Origin: Streptomyces griseochromogenes
Lineage (GTDB): Bacteria > Actinomycetota > Actinomycetes > Streptomycetales > Streptomycetaceae
NCBI RefSeq assembly: GCF_001542625.1
Contig: NZ_CP016279.1
Location: forward strand, 7,006,001 to 7,070,000
Reading direction: 5' to 3'
Length of the DNA: 64,000 nt
Position 1 is the first letter of the stretch, and each line of letters begins with the position of its first letter. A program made the position numbers and the translations under genes. This document shows, piece by piece, positions 27,626 to 36,053 of the stretch. The notes beneath the pieces were generated by a model that did not search any database, was not told the origin of the DNA, and worked only from the letters and a program-made list of their open reading frames with translations.

Positions 27626-28116
27626 ACCGGCCCGGCGCGGGCTCGGCCAGCCAGCCACGCGACCAGGCGCTTGGCCCTCGACCGCAGCGCCTCCACCCGC
27701 GCCGGCACCACGTCCATGCCGAACACCGCGGCCATCTCCTGGCAGGTCAGCGGCCCTTGGTGGAGCCGGGCCCGGTCCGCGAGCGTCTGCAGGACGCGCT
27801 GGTAGTCCACCGACAGTACCGACCAGGCCAGCCCCTCACGCCACACCGGCACCTGCGACTTCGGCTTCACCGCAGCCGGAGGCGCCGGCTGCGCGTCCGC
27901 ACCCCGCGGATCCGAGGTCACCTCCGTGCCGGTGGTGTCGCCGCAGGCCGGAGCCAGCACCGCATCGACCCGCCTGCGGGCGATTGCCCACTCCTGCCAT
28001 TCCAGCTCGGCCGCAGCCAACTCGGCCTGAATGCGGTCGGCCTCCTCCCGCAACCCGTCGACCCGACGGCGAGCAGCGAGCTCGTGCTCTTCCAGCAGCC
28101 CAACGACCGACGGCAT
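27562..28116 (-). pseudogene. Mobile-element-associated hypothetical gene, probably frameshifted near its end
   Basis: From ATG 28116 the frame encodes an N-terminal coiled coil (SVVGLLEEHELAARRRVDGL, EEADRIQAELAAAELEW). It then has a helical DNA-binding-like part (LSVDYQRVLQTLADRARL, GPLTCQEMAAVFGMD, VEALRSRAKRLVA). From about 27660 the frame turns arginine-rich; a small indel would restore WLAEPAPGRF and a stop near 27584, inside the tail of the IS5 transposase gene on the other strand. I recall similar proteins beside streptomycete insertion sequences, but their role is unknown. Confidence 0.5.
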
Positions 28117-28224
28117 CCGCCACCTCCCGGCAAGAAACGACCCGACAAGCCACGACTCCCACCGATCACCGCCCCTATGCCCGACCAGCAGAAACAAGGC
28201 GATCACGTCCGGAACAACAACAGC

Positions 28225-28342
28225 TTCTCACCAATTCAAACGCCTGCGGATCCGCTACGAGATACGCGCCGACCTCCACCAAGGACTACTCGAACTCGCC
28301 TGCTCCATCATCTGCTTGAGACGACCACGCATCGCATTCTGA
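28225..28342 (+). pseudogene. C-terminal fragment of a second IS5-type transposase
   Basis: A short frame ending at TGA 28342 reads HQFKRLRIRYEIRADLHQGL followed by LELACSIICLRRPRIAF. This is the usual C-terminus of one group of IS5-family transposases. Upstream sequence in the same frame is unrelated, so only the last ~38 residues remain. Confidence 0.6.
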
Positions 28343-28443
28343 AACGATCAGTAAGCCCAACGCCGCCGATGGGCACTTGATGTCGCAGAGGCATCCCGCT
28401 TTGAACTGAGCCCTCACCAGACCGGCGGGGCTTCGCCGTGCTG

Positions 28444-28875
28444 TCAGGTGTCACGCGCGAATAACAGGGGGTCGGTAGACACCGTCCCGACCAGGTTGAA
28501 GACCTCGCGGGCGGCATATCGTTCGAGGCATCGGATGATCTCACGCCGAGTCTTGCCCTCCTGAGTGCGGCGTTCGAAGTACGCCTGGGTGCGCGGGTCG
28601 ACGCGCAGCCGGGTGAACACGATCCGGTGCAGAGCGGCGTTTGCCTGGCGGTCGCCGCCACGGTTGAGCCGACGCGAGGTCCGAGGGCCCGAGGAGTACT
28701 TGATGGGACTGACTCCGCACAAGGCGGCGAAGGATGCCTCGGTGTTCAGCCGCTCGGGGTTGTCTCCCACGGTGATCAGGAGCGTGACGGCGCTGTCCGG
28801 GCCGATGCCCACCGGGATGAGCAGCTGCGGGGTGTGGCGTTCGACGAGCCGGGTGAGGCGCTGATTCGGCTCATT
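28444..28875 (-). pseudogene. C-terminal half of an IS110-family transposase
   Basis: The frame holds the transposase_20 (IS116/IS110/IS902) domain: LLIPVGIGPDSAVTLLITVG, NTEASFAALCGVSPIKYSSG and RRLNRGGDRQANAALHRIVF. The C-terminal tail is RTQAYFERRTQEGKTRREII. The N-terminal DEDD (RuvC-like) half is absent: upstream of about 28875 the sequence becomes the kdpD fragment on the other strand. The junction implies insertion or recombination that removed both partners' 5' parts. Confidence 0.82.
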
Positions 28876-28882
28876 TGAGAGC

Positions 28883-29302
28883 GTGCAGCTGGACATCCCC
28901 GAGGCGCTGCCCATGGTCGCCGCCGACCCCGGACTGCTGGAACGCCCCGTCGCCAACATCGTCGAGAACGCGGTCAAATACAGCCCGGACGACCTATCCG
29001 TGCTCGTGTCCGCGAGCGCCATCGCCGGCTGGGTCGAGGTCCGGGTCGTCGACCGCGGCCCCGGGGTGCCCGACGAGGCCAAGGGCCGCATCTTCGCCCC
29101 GTTCCAGCGCTACGGCGACGCACCACGCGGCGCCGGCGTCGGCCTCGGCCTCGCCGTAGCGCGTGGCTTCGCCGAGGTCGTGGGCGGCACCCTCACCGCG
29201 GAGGACGCGTCCGGCGTCGGCCTCACCATGGTGCTTTCCGTCCCCGCGGCACAAGGGAGCCCGCCGGTTTCACTCGGCCTGTCCGTAACCACGACGGCAT
29301 AG
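28883..29302 (+). pseudogene. kdpD: 5'-truncated KdpD: only the histidine-kinase ATPase domain
   Basis: The 139-residue frame encodes the C-terminal HATPase_c part of the potassium sensor kinase KdpD: PEALPMVAADPGLLERPVAN, the N box IVENAVKYSP, the G1 box VVDRGPGVPDEAKGRIFAPF and the G2 box GVGLGLAVARGFAEVVGG. The KdpD, USP and membrane domains and the phosphorylated histidine are missing, replaced by the IS110 fragment. No kdpE, kdpABC or kdpF is present downstream. It cannot function as a sensor, though a free ATPase domain might still be made from GTG 28883. Confidence 0.85.
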
Positions 29303-29363
29303 CGGCCGAGCGACGCCGGCATGACGAGCGGCCCGGTACATGCGTCACGGTCCGCTCGCCCCG

Positions 29364-29841
29364 CTACACCTGTTCGCCCTCACGCAGTCCCGACGCCTGC
29401 AGGATCGCCAACGCCGTCCGCGCCTCCACGCGACAGGCCAGCTCCCGCTCCACCGAGTGCCCGCCGTACAGCGCCCCCCGCCCCGCGACACCCGCACCCT
29501 GGCGTCTACCAGAACCCACAGAGCGGGATTGGCGGCGAGACATCCGGGTCCACCTCGACCCGGCCGCCGTCCGTGTCCCGCAGGACCACCCGCTGTGCCC
29601 CGCCCCGCGTCCAGCACACGGAAACAAGCGGGTCGGTCCGCACCGTACGCTCACGGACCAGCCAGCGGGACTTGATCCATCCAGGCCCGGCCACCACACG
29701 CGGCGGGACGAGAACGAGGATCAGCGGCAGCCCCATGGTGCACCAGAGGACAGCCCGGGCCGGTTCAAGGGTTCCCGCCATAGCGTCGATGGCGAACAGC
29801 ATTCCCAGGCTCATCGCCATACACCAAGACGTCGACCACAT
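29364..29841 (-). pseudogene. Frameshifted hypothetical membrane-protein gene
   Basis: Three successive frames together give one plausible protein. The first part is MWSTSWCMAMSLGMLFAIDA..., a membrane helix pair and the strands TDPLVSVCWTRGGAQRVVLR and DTDGGRVEVDPDV (29841 to about 29540). The second is LAANPALWVLVDA, and the third is GALYGGHSVERELACRVEAR and TALAILQASGLREGEQV to the stop at 29364. I recall intact streptomycete homologues with this order. At least two indels are needed, so it is probably decayed. It is divergent from the APC permease. Confidence 0.6.
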
Positions 29842-29993
29842 GTCACCGGCCCCCGCTCGTCGGTCACCGTCCCGTCCGCGACCGCCGTAGCGCCGGAGCG
29901 GGCCGACCACATGGCTGGGATGTGTCCTCGCATGCCCAGACGTTGGGTAAATGGCTGGCAAACAGGCCCCGGAAGCAAGAGCTCCCTGATGAT

Positions 29994-30048
29994 CTTGACG
30001 CATCCTTGACGTCTCGCTGATGGCACGGTGACGACTTCCTGACGTAAA
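29994..30048. promoter_or_regulatory. Five TGAYG direct repeats at exact 11-bp spacing upstream of the APC permease
   Basis: TGACG occurs at 29996, 30007, 30029 and 30040, and TGATG at 30018, so five units share an 11-bp period; the first two units are CTTGACGCATC and CTTGACGTCTC. Such phased 11-bp direct repeats are the footprint of OmpR/PhoB-type response regulators such as KdpE or streptomycete PhoP. The last unit lies about 70 bp ahead of the permease start. The rest of 29842-30114 has no gene. Confidence 0.65.
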
Positions 30049-30114
30049 TTTGTCGGCGGTGCGCCGGGAAGTCTGGTCGGCAGAGTCTCTTCCAACCTCA
30101 CGAGAGGTCTTCGC

Positions 30115-31512
30115 GTGCCTGCCACCAGCAAGGCCGCCGTCACACCGGCAGCCCCTGTTGCGCTTCGCGGACGTTCCCCGCGCCGCTCCGTTCTCTTCTT
30201 CGCGTTCGCCTTCGCGGTGATCGCCGACCCCGTCTCCTCCGTCGCCTACGCGATCGAGGCGGCGCTGCGTGCACTGCACGGGGACCTGGCACTTCTGCTG
30301 CCCACGATGAGCCTGGTGATCGGGCTCGTCGTCGTGGTCACCGCCAACTACTGGCAGCTCGTGCGCCGCTTCCCCAAGGGCGGCGGTGCAGCCGCGGCCG
30401 CAGGCCGGGCGTTCGGGCCACGCTGGACGTTCCTGCCCATCGGCGCGCTGGTCGTCGACTTCGTACTCACCATCGGCATCTCTATCGCGGCCGCCGCCAG
30501 CGCGGTGATAGCCCTGTTCCCGGGACTCGCCCCCGTCCGCATCCCGCTCGCCCTGGTGCTGCTGCTCGTGGTGGCCGGGCTGACCTGGTTCGGGCACGGC
30601 GGGCGCCTGCTGTTCGCATTCATGACCGTGGCGTTCGTCGTGATCTCCGTGGCCGTGCTGATCCTCGGCTTCGCCGCACCCCACACCACCGGCCACGCGA
30701 CCTCGACCGCCAACCCCGGCCACCCGGCGATGCTCGCGGTGGTCCTCGCCTTCCCGGTCGCAATGGCCCTGGCCACCGGCATCGAGGCCCCGTCGACCGC
30801 CATCGCCCAGCTCGGCCAGCTCGACGACACCCACCGCCGCCGCTTCGGCCGCGGCACCCTCGCCCTGCTGGTGGTGATCGTCGGCGGCCTCACCCTGGCC
30901 CTGACCGCACTCGCCGTGCAGTTGCACATCGGCATCCCGGGAACCGACTCCACCCAGATCGCCGACATCGCCCACGCAGCTGCCGGACCGGGCTGGCTGT
31001 ACGAAGCCTTCCAGCTGACCAGCTCACTGCTGCTGCTCGCCGCCGCCAGCTCCTCCTTCCAGGCCGGCCCCGGCCTGTTGAAGGCCCTGTCCGGTACGCC
31101 CGAGCAGCCGGGCGTGCTGCCGACGGTGCTCGGCCGGAGCAACCGCCACCACACGCCGTACTGGTCCGTGGTGGTCTACCTGGCCGCAGCCGCACTCATC
31201 ATCGTCGCGGCGGCCGGCCAGGAGCAGGAACTCGTCCTCTTCTACGCCGTCGCCGTCTTCGTGAGCTTCCTGGTCGGCCTGCTCGCCATGACCCGCTTCG
31301 CTCGCACCGAGCGCAAGCCCGCCCTGGCCTGGCTCAACGGGATCGCCGCAGCGGCCGTGGCGTTCACCCTGGTGGTGAACCTGCTGCGCGGCTGGCCCGT
31401 GCTGTCCCTGGTGGCCACTGTGCTCATCGCCGCGGGCCTGTACGTCCGCTGGAACCGGGCCGGGCAGCCCACTGGCATCGAGGACGTCGAGGCCCAGGCG
31501 GAGACTGCCTGA
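30115..31512 (+). CDS. APC-superfamily permease
   Basis: This 465-residue transporter has about 12 membrane helices. It starts RRSVLFFAFAFAVIADPVSS and contains the APC-like loops RRFPKGGGAAAAAGRAFG and ATGIEAPSTAIAQLG (helix 6 unwound region). It lacks a C-terminal regulatory domain. The amino-acid/polyamine/organocation family includes amino acid and potassium carriers. Its position beside a kdpD remnant, behind response-regulator-like repeats, makes a role in ion or osmotic balance thinkable but unproven. Start is GTG 30115. Confidence 0.83.
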   Translation: MPATSKAAVTPAAPVALRGRSPRRSVLFFAFAFAVIADPVSSVAYAIEAALRALHGDLALLLPTMSLVIGLVVVVTANYWQLVRRFPKGGGAAAAAGRAFGPRWTFLPIGALVVDFVLTIGISIAAAASAVIALFPGLAPVRIPLALVLLLVVAGLTWFGHGGRLLFAFMTVAFVVISVAVLILGFAAPHTTGHATSTANPGHPAMLAVVLAFPVAMALATGIEAPSTAIAQLGQLDDTHRRRFGRGTLALLVVIVGGLTLALTALAVQLHIGIPGTDSTQIADIAHAAAGPGWLYEAFQLTSSLLLLAAASSSFQAGPGLLKALSGTPEQPGVLPTVLGRSNRHHTPYWSVVVYLAAAALIIVAAAGQEQELVLFYAVAVFVSFLVGLLAMTRFARTERKPALAWLNGIAAAAVAFTLVVNLLRGWPVLSLVATVLIAAGLYVRWNRAGQPTGIEDVEAQAETA

Positions 31513-31544
31513 ACCGAGGAGCTGGAAACCCGTGGGGTGGCGGA

Positions 31545-32138
31545 TCAGACGATCCTGCCACCCCGTCGGGTGCCGACGCTCTCCCACACCAGCGCCCACT
31601 GCCTCATAAGGCGCCGGTCCAGCAAGGCACGTGCGGCCTGTGCGGAACCCCAGACCGCGCCTCCGGTGACGGTGGCCGCGTCCATGCCGGCGAAGGAGGA
31701 CCTCAGGAACCGCCTCGGACTCGGTAGGGGGCCGGGGTACCAGGCCCCCCGGGAATTCGTCCACACCGGCAGGCGCGTCCCGGCGGAAGCGTCGACGGGC
31801 ACGGCGGCCCGGCCGGTGTGTGTCCGGCCGTCGGGCATCGTCCACCGGCCCGTCGCACTGGTGGTGCTCACGTCTGCATGTGTGGGCGCCACATCCCGCG
31901 CCTTTTCCAGGAGGACCGCCACGACCTCCCGGCGGCCGGAACGGTCCTCCTCCAAGCCCCGGTCCGCGACCATCACGGACAGCGCGCCCGCGGTCGCGCC
32001 CCCCAGCACTTCTTCCACGATCCACGCGATGAGCAGCAGCCACGCCTCGACGAAATCGCTCGTCCGCCGAAGCGGACTGCGCCTGAACCGCCACAACCGC
32101 GCACGGACCGGTCGCTGCCGCCGTGTCTTCTTCGCCAC
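31545..32138 (-). CDS. Rv1733c-like membrane protein (copy 2)
   Basis: This protein of about 197 residues has the same layout as the copy at 19648-20244: basic start RARLWRFRRSPLRRTSDFVE, membrane helix LLLIAWIVEEVLGGATAGAL, the extracytoplasmic motif GRWTMPDGRTHTGRAAVPVD, a second weakly hydrophobic helix, and a C-terminal W-x-LVWE-like segment. The function is unknown. GTG 32138 is chosen because homologues begin just before the basic segment. The frame is open 30 bases further to GTG 32168, which has GGAAAC nearby. Confidence 0.72.
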   Translation of the reverse strand: MAKKTRRQRPVRARLWRFRRSPLRRTSDFVEAWLLLIAWIVEEVLGGATAGALSVMVADRGLEEDRSGRREVVAVLLEKARDVAPTHADVSTTSATGRWTMPDGRTHTGRAAVPVDASAGTRLPVWTNSRGAWYPGPLPSPRRFLRSSFAGMDAATVTGGAVWGSAQAARALLDRRLMRQWALVWESVGTRRGGRIV

Positions 32139-32232
32139 GAGCCAACACCCCGTCACGAGCACCAGCACCTGTTTCCGGTGTCCTGCGGAACGGTGGGGAA
32201 AGAGCCGGTGATCGAGAAGCCGCGGAGCGCGG

Positions 32233-32772
32233 TCAGTGCTGCGGGCTGCCCATCTCCATGGTGAAGAGCACCGGGTCAGTGTCGAAGCCTCGGATCATCT
32301 CCCGCATCTCCCACACTCCGGAGGAGTCCCGGGTGAACTCGGCGACCGTCGCGGCCGTGAAGTCGGCGACCTGGGCGAAGTCCTCCGTCGCAAGCTGCCG
32401 GTATCCCTGTACGACGACCACCCCAGCGTTGGAGATGTCCCCGAACGTCCGGGGTCCACCGTCCTGGTGGATGGCCACACCGACCACCACACGCCCGTAC
32501 GCGGGCGACAGCCGGTCGAACTCCAGGACCATCACCTCGACGAACCCGAAGCCCATGCCGGTCTGGCTGTTCCGGGTCATGTTGATGGTGCCGTCCGGTG
32601 ACCGGCTGTCGTAGTGCACGACGTACGCCGGCCGCCCGTAGGGGTCGTCCGCCGAGTAGGTCGCGGCGACGATGTCGAGATGCCGCGGTGCCTCACCCAG
32701 CGGGCTCGGGTCCCACTTGAGCCGTACCTCGACCTTGCCCAGCCCCCCGCCCCCACCACTCACCTTCGACAC
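32233..32772 (-). CDS. TerD-family (tellurium resistance/stress) protein
   Basis: This 179-residue TerD/CABP-type protein shows EVRLKWDPSPLGEAPRHLDI, the calcium-binding-like core IVAATYSADDPYGRPAYVVH and the strand GTINMTRNSQTGMGFGFVEV. It ends with YRQLATEDFAQVADF. Stand-alone TerD paralogues are numerous in Streptomyces and bind calcium; they are linked to membrane-associated stress responses. GTG 32772 follows GAGGGA closely. No other ter genes are nearby. Confidence 0.85.
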   Translation of the reverse strand: MSKVSGGGGGLGKVEVRLKWDPSPLGEAPRHLDIVAATYSADDPYGRPAYVVHYDSRSPDGTINMTRNSQTGMGFGFVEVMVLEFDRLSPAYGRVVVGVAIHQDGGPRTFGDISNAGVVVVQGYRQLATEDFAQVADFTAATVAEFTRDSSGVWEMREMIRGFDTDPVLFTMEMGSPQH

Positions 32773-33330
32773 GCTCCCTCAGGACCACAGCGAGGCTTTC
32801 CCGCACGAACAAGTATGCGTTCCTGATGGCTCATTGACGCTTCCTAGGCGCTCTGCTCCACCCCCCGCCCCGAATCGGGCCGACATCCCCAAGGACCTCT
32901 CTCGAGCTCGCGCCGAACACAGGGACGCGCCAGTCACGGCTGCCGCCGACCGGCCAGTCTTCCCCGCAAGGCTGTCGTCCCGGCCGTCAGGAGCGCATGA
33001 TCCGCCCGGACCGCACGCTTCAACGGGATCGAACGGCTTTGCCTGCAGCGATCCATCAGCGACTGGTCGAGGCCAGTCACCACAGGACTGGTCATCGCCT
33101 GGCCCACCAGCATCCCGCACAGTGCCGTGACCAGCTCCGCGTAGGGTCTGTGTGATGTCGTGATCAATCGGCTGCTTCGTATGAGGTCTTCGAACCAGAT
33201 CATCGAGGCGCGAAGTTCGAGGCCGCCGAGGTAGCGGGCTCCCGGAGGCGTAGACACCGGTTCCTCGCGTACTCCTCTCCGTCTCGCTTGCCGGACCCGC
33301 ACCATCTGGCAGTACTGGCACGTCCCGGCT
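32773..33330. other. Gene-free stretch ahead of a transposase remnant
   Basis: No gene could be supported. A minus-strand frame at 32934-33362 contains ARYLGGLELRASMIWFEDLI-type sequence that recurs near mobile elements in my memory of streptomycete genomes, but it has no recognisable domain. The stretch is probably eroded mobile-element or plasmid-derived DNA. Confidence 0.4.
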
Positions 33331-33900
33331 TTGTCGGGGCCGCTTCCCGCCGTCCCCGGCACCTCCCGGTTCAGGCTGCCCCCAGCTTCAACCGCCCTGC
33401 TGCGACAGGACGGCGATGGCGTCCTTTCACCGCCACTCGAACAGCAAGCGCCTCACGGCGCACACTCCGGCAAGCACAAACACCATGGCCTGCTCGTGAT
33501 CGCGCTCACCGACGACAAGGGCCGACTGCTCTGGGCCTCGGCGGCCCGGCCCGGACGAACCTCGGAGATCACCGCCTGCCGACACGACCAGCTCACCGCC
33601 AGGCTGCGGGCGGTCGGCCTCGGAGCCATCGCCGACCTGGGATTCGTCGGACTCGACGACGGCGGGCCCGACGCCGACCCGGCGGTGATCACCGGCTACA
33701 AGGCCGCCCGGAACCGGCCCCTGACGCGAGGGCAAAAGCTGTCCAACAAGGCATTGGCAGCCGTCCGGGCCCCGGTCGAGCACGGCTTCGCCCACCTGAA
33801 GAACTGGCGGACCCTCACCAAGCTGCGCACCGACCCCGCCCGCGCCACACAGCTCCTACGCGCTCTGCTCGTCCTGACGAACCTCGAAGTCAGCCGCTGA
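33331..33900 (+). pseudogene. C-terminal remnant of an IS5/HARBI1-type transposase
   Basis: From about 33465 the frame encodes a DDE transposase catalytic part: HSGKHKHHGLLVIALTDDKG, then GLGAIADLGFVGLDD, KAARNRPLTRGQKLSNKALA and the glutamate region VRAPVEHGFAHLKNWRTL, ending LLVLTNLEVSR. The N-terminal helix-turn-helix and the first catalytic aspartate region are missing or garbled before that point. The element is therefore inactive and its 5' end is lost. Confidence 0.75.
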
Positions 33901-33984
33901 CAGATGATCTTCTCTGCGGACTTCCGCCCACGACCAGCGCGAGCACCCCGAGAACCGATCACACCAGCCCTTTGACCTGCGACT

Positions 33985-34485
33985 TCAAGTTGGCGGATGC
34001 TCCGTGAAGCGCACCACGGTCACCAGGGCGAAGCTCGGCGCAAGTACCAGGGTCTCCGCTGCTGGTGAGGCGATGGGTCGGTAGTGGCGGAAGAGCAGGA
34101 CAGCGCCTGAGGTGACCAGGTACGCCAGGACGAACAGGCCACCCGCGGCCAGATGCACCTGGAGGACCCCGCCCCGGGACTCGCGAAAGGTCAGCCGGCG
34201 GTTGGCCTTCGTGTTGAGGACGGTGACGACAAGCAGGGAGGTGAAATTGGCCAGGATGGGCGACGACCACTGGCGCAGAACCCAGTACAGGATTGCCTGG
34301 GCCACCGTGGAGGCGACGCCGACCACGACGAACCAGAACCCTTCCCTGGTCAGCGCGGTACGGCCGAGCCAGGTGGCGGCGCTGCGCCGTGCGCTGAGGC
34401 GTCGCACCCCGCCATCATCAGGCCGCCGTGCGACCCGTCGAACCGTGCGCAGCGCCGATTCAACCGTTCGGCTGACGACAGACAC
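33985..34485 (-). CDS. GtrA-like membrane protein with altered C-terminus
   Basis: This 166-residue protein has four hydrophobic helices typical of GtrA: EGFWFVVVGVASTVAQAILY, ILANFTSLLVVTVLNTKANR, VHLAAGGLFVLAYLVTSGAV and ETLVLAPSFALVTVVRF. GtrA proteins help move lipid-linked sugars for cell-surface glycosylation. The last helix normally continues past VVRF; here it ends in TEHPPT where the transposase-side DNA begins, so the tail seems replaced. GTG 34485 lacks a clear ribosome site. It is divergent from the molybdopterin oxidoreductase operon. Confidence 0.7.
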   Translation of the reverse strand: MSVVSRTVESALRTVRRVARRPDDGGVRRLSARRSAATWLGRTALTREGFWFVVVGVASTVAQAILYWVLRQWSSPILANFTSLLVVTVLNTKANRRLTFRESRGGVLQVHLAAGGLFVLAYLVTSGAVLLFRHYRPIASPAAETLVLAPSFALVTVVRFTEHPPT

Positions 34486-34766
34486 CCGCCCGCACGACAG
34501 GCACGGAGAGCCGACCCGATCTGCGCCAGTTTGTGGCTGACGATTTGACAGGCACTGACGGAGCGGTGGGGTTCGATCCCCACGTTGAGAGACGGTCTGG
34601 GGATAGGGGAGGCAGTCGTTGGACAGCGGCGAACGGCCACCGGCTGCGGGCTCCGGCGGGCCTCAGCGGCAGGGATCGGAGGAGGGTCACGCGCAGGGGC
34701 GCCTCGAGCGCGTGCGCTGTCGCGGCGGCGCGGGCCACCAAGGGGGCCGCTCATACCAGGGCCCTC

Positions 34767-36051
34767 GTGCGCCGGGTCGAGCAGACTCCTCCGCCCCCCA
34801 GGCCCCTTCCGTCCTGGATTCTGGCGCAGTCCGATCCGCAGGCCGTGGCTGACGTCGGTGTTCGGACTGGTTCTCCTGATCGGTATTCCGATCCTGTTCA
34901 TCACCGGACTGCTCTCCTACGCCTCCTACAACCCCGACCTGAGCCCCCTCAACGACGAGACCCCCGACAAGGGCGTCCTCGGCTTCTACCTCTTCAGCTG
35001 GCCCACGCATCCGTACTGGTTGTACCGGCTGCTCCAGGGCATGCACGTGACGCTGGGGGTCGTGCTGGTGCCGGTGCTGCTGGCCAAGCTGTGGTCGGTG
35101 ATCCCGAAGCTGTTCGAATGGCAGCCCGTACGCTCCATCGCCCACGGCCTGGAGAGACTGTCCCTGCTGATGCTGGTCGGCGGCGTCATCTTCGAATTCG
35201 TCACCGGCATCCTCAACATCCAGCTCTACTACGTCTTCCCGGGCTCGTTCTACCGCCTGCACTTCTACGGCGCCTGGGTGTTCATCGCCGCCTTCGTCGT
35301 CCACGTGTGCCTCAGACTCGGCCGGATGACCCGGGCCCTGCGCTCACGCGACCTGGGCGCCGAACTGCGCACCGACCTCGCCCACACCATGCCCGAACCC
35401 CCCGATCCCGACGACCTGGTGGCAGCCGCTCCCGCCCCGCCCACGATGACCCGCCGCGGCGCGGTGGGCATGGTGGGAGCCGGATCGCTGCTCCTGCTCG
35501 TCGTGACCGCCGGACAGAGCATCGGAGGGTGGCTGCGCGCCACAGCCCTGCTCGCGCCGCACAACCGCGATCCGGACAGCGGGCCGAACAGCTTCCAGAT
35601 CAACAAGACGGCGGCGAAAGTGGGCGTCACCCCCGCGCTCGTCGGACCCACCTGGCGGCTGGAGGTGCACGGACGCGGAGCGCCACGGGTCTTCACCCGC
35701 GATCAGCTCCTGGCGATGCCCCAGCACGCCGCCGCACTGCCGATCGCCTGCGTGGAGGGATGGTCCACCGAAGACCAGCACTGGAGCGGCCTACGGCTGG
35801 CCGACCTCGCCGCGCTGGCCGGACTGCCCGACGCCAGAAGCGTTCTGGTCCAGTCCATCCAGCCCCCCGGCCCCTTCACCCGGGTGGTGCTGCGCGGCAA
35901 CCAGATCCACGACCCCCGAGCGCTGCTCGCACTCCGCGTCAACGGCGCGGCCCTCTCACTCGACCACGGCTACCCGGCCCGCATCATCGTCCCGGCCAAC
36001 CCCGGCGTGAACAACACCAAGTGGGTCCACCGGCTCACCTTCAGGGCGTGA
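34767..36051 (+). CDS. Cytochrome b/molybdopterin (sulfite oxidase-like) fusion oxidoreductase, frameshift near N-terminus
   Basis: From about 34800 the frame encodes a cytochrome b561-like membrane domain with histidine-bearing helices (YRLLQGMHVTLGVVLVPVLL, FYRLHFYGAWVFIAAFVVHV). A further helix after TRRGAVGMVGAG follows, then a periplasmic oxidoreductase_molyb domain (WRLEVHGRG, LPIACVEGWSTEDQHWSG with the molybdenum-ligand cysteine, VVLRGNQI, GYPARIIVPANPGVNNTKWV). This frame has only a distant TTG start (34585). GTG 34767 in another frame gives VRRVEQTPPPP and would join it if one C of the C6 run at 34794-34799 were removed. Electrons likely pass between quinones and the Mo site. Confidence 0.7.
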
Positions 36052-36053
36052 CC

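Noticed and set aside
32934..33362. 142-residue minus-strand frame before the transposase remnant
   Set aside because: No recognisable domain, no ribosome site, and composition like non-coding GC-rich DNA.
34566..34583. GTGGGG-TTCGAT-CCCCAC hairpin resembling a tRNA T-arm (possible att site)
   Set aside because: The loop is 6 nt rather than the 7-nt TTCRANY loop with a 5-bp stem, and no acceptor, anticodon or D-arm is found nearby.
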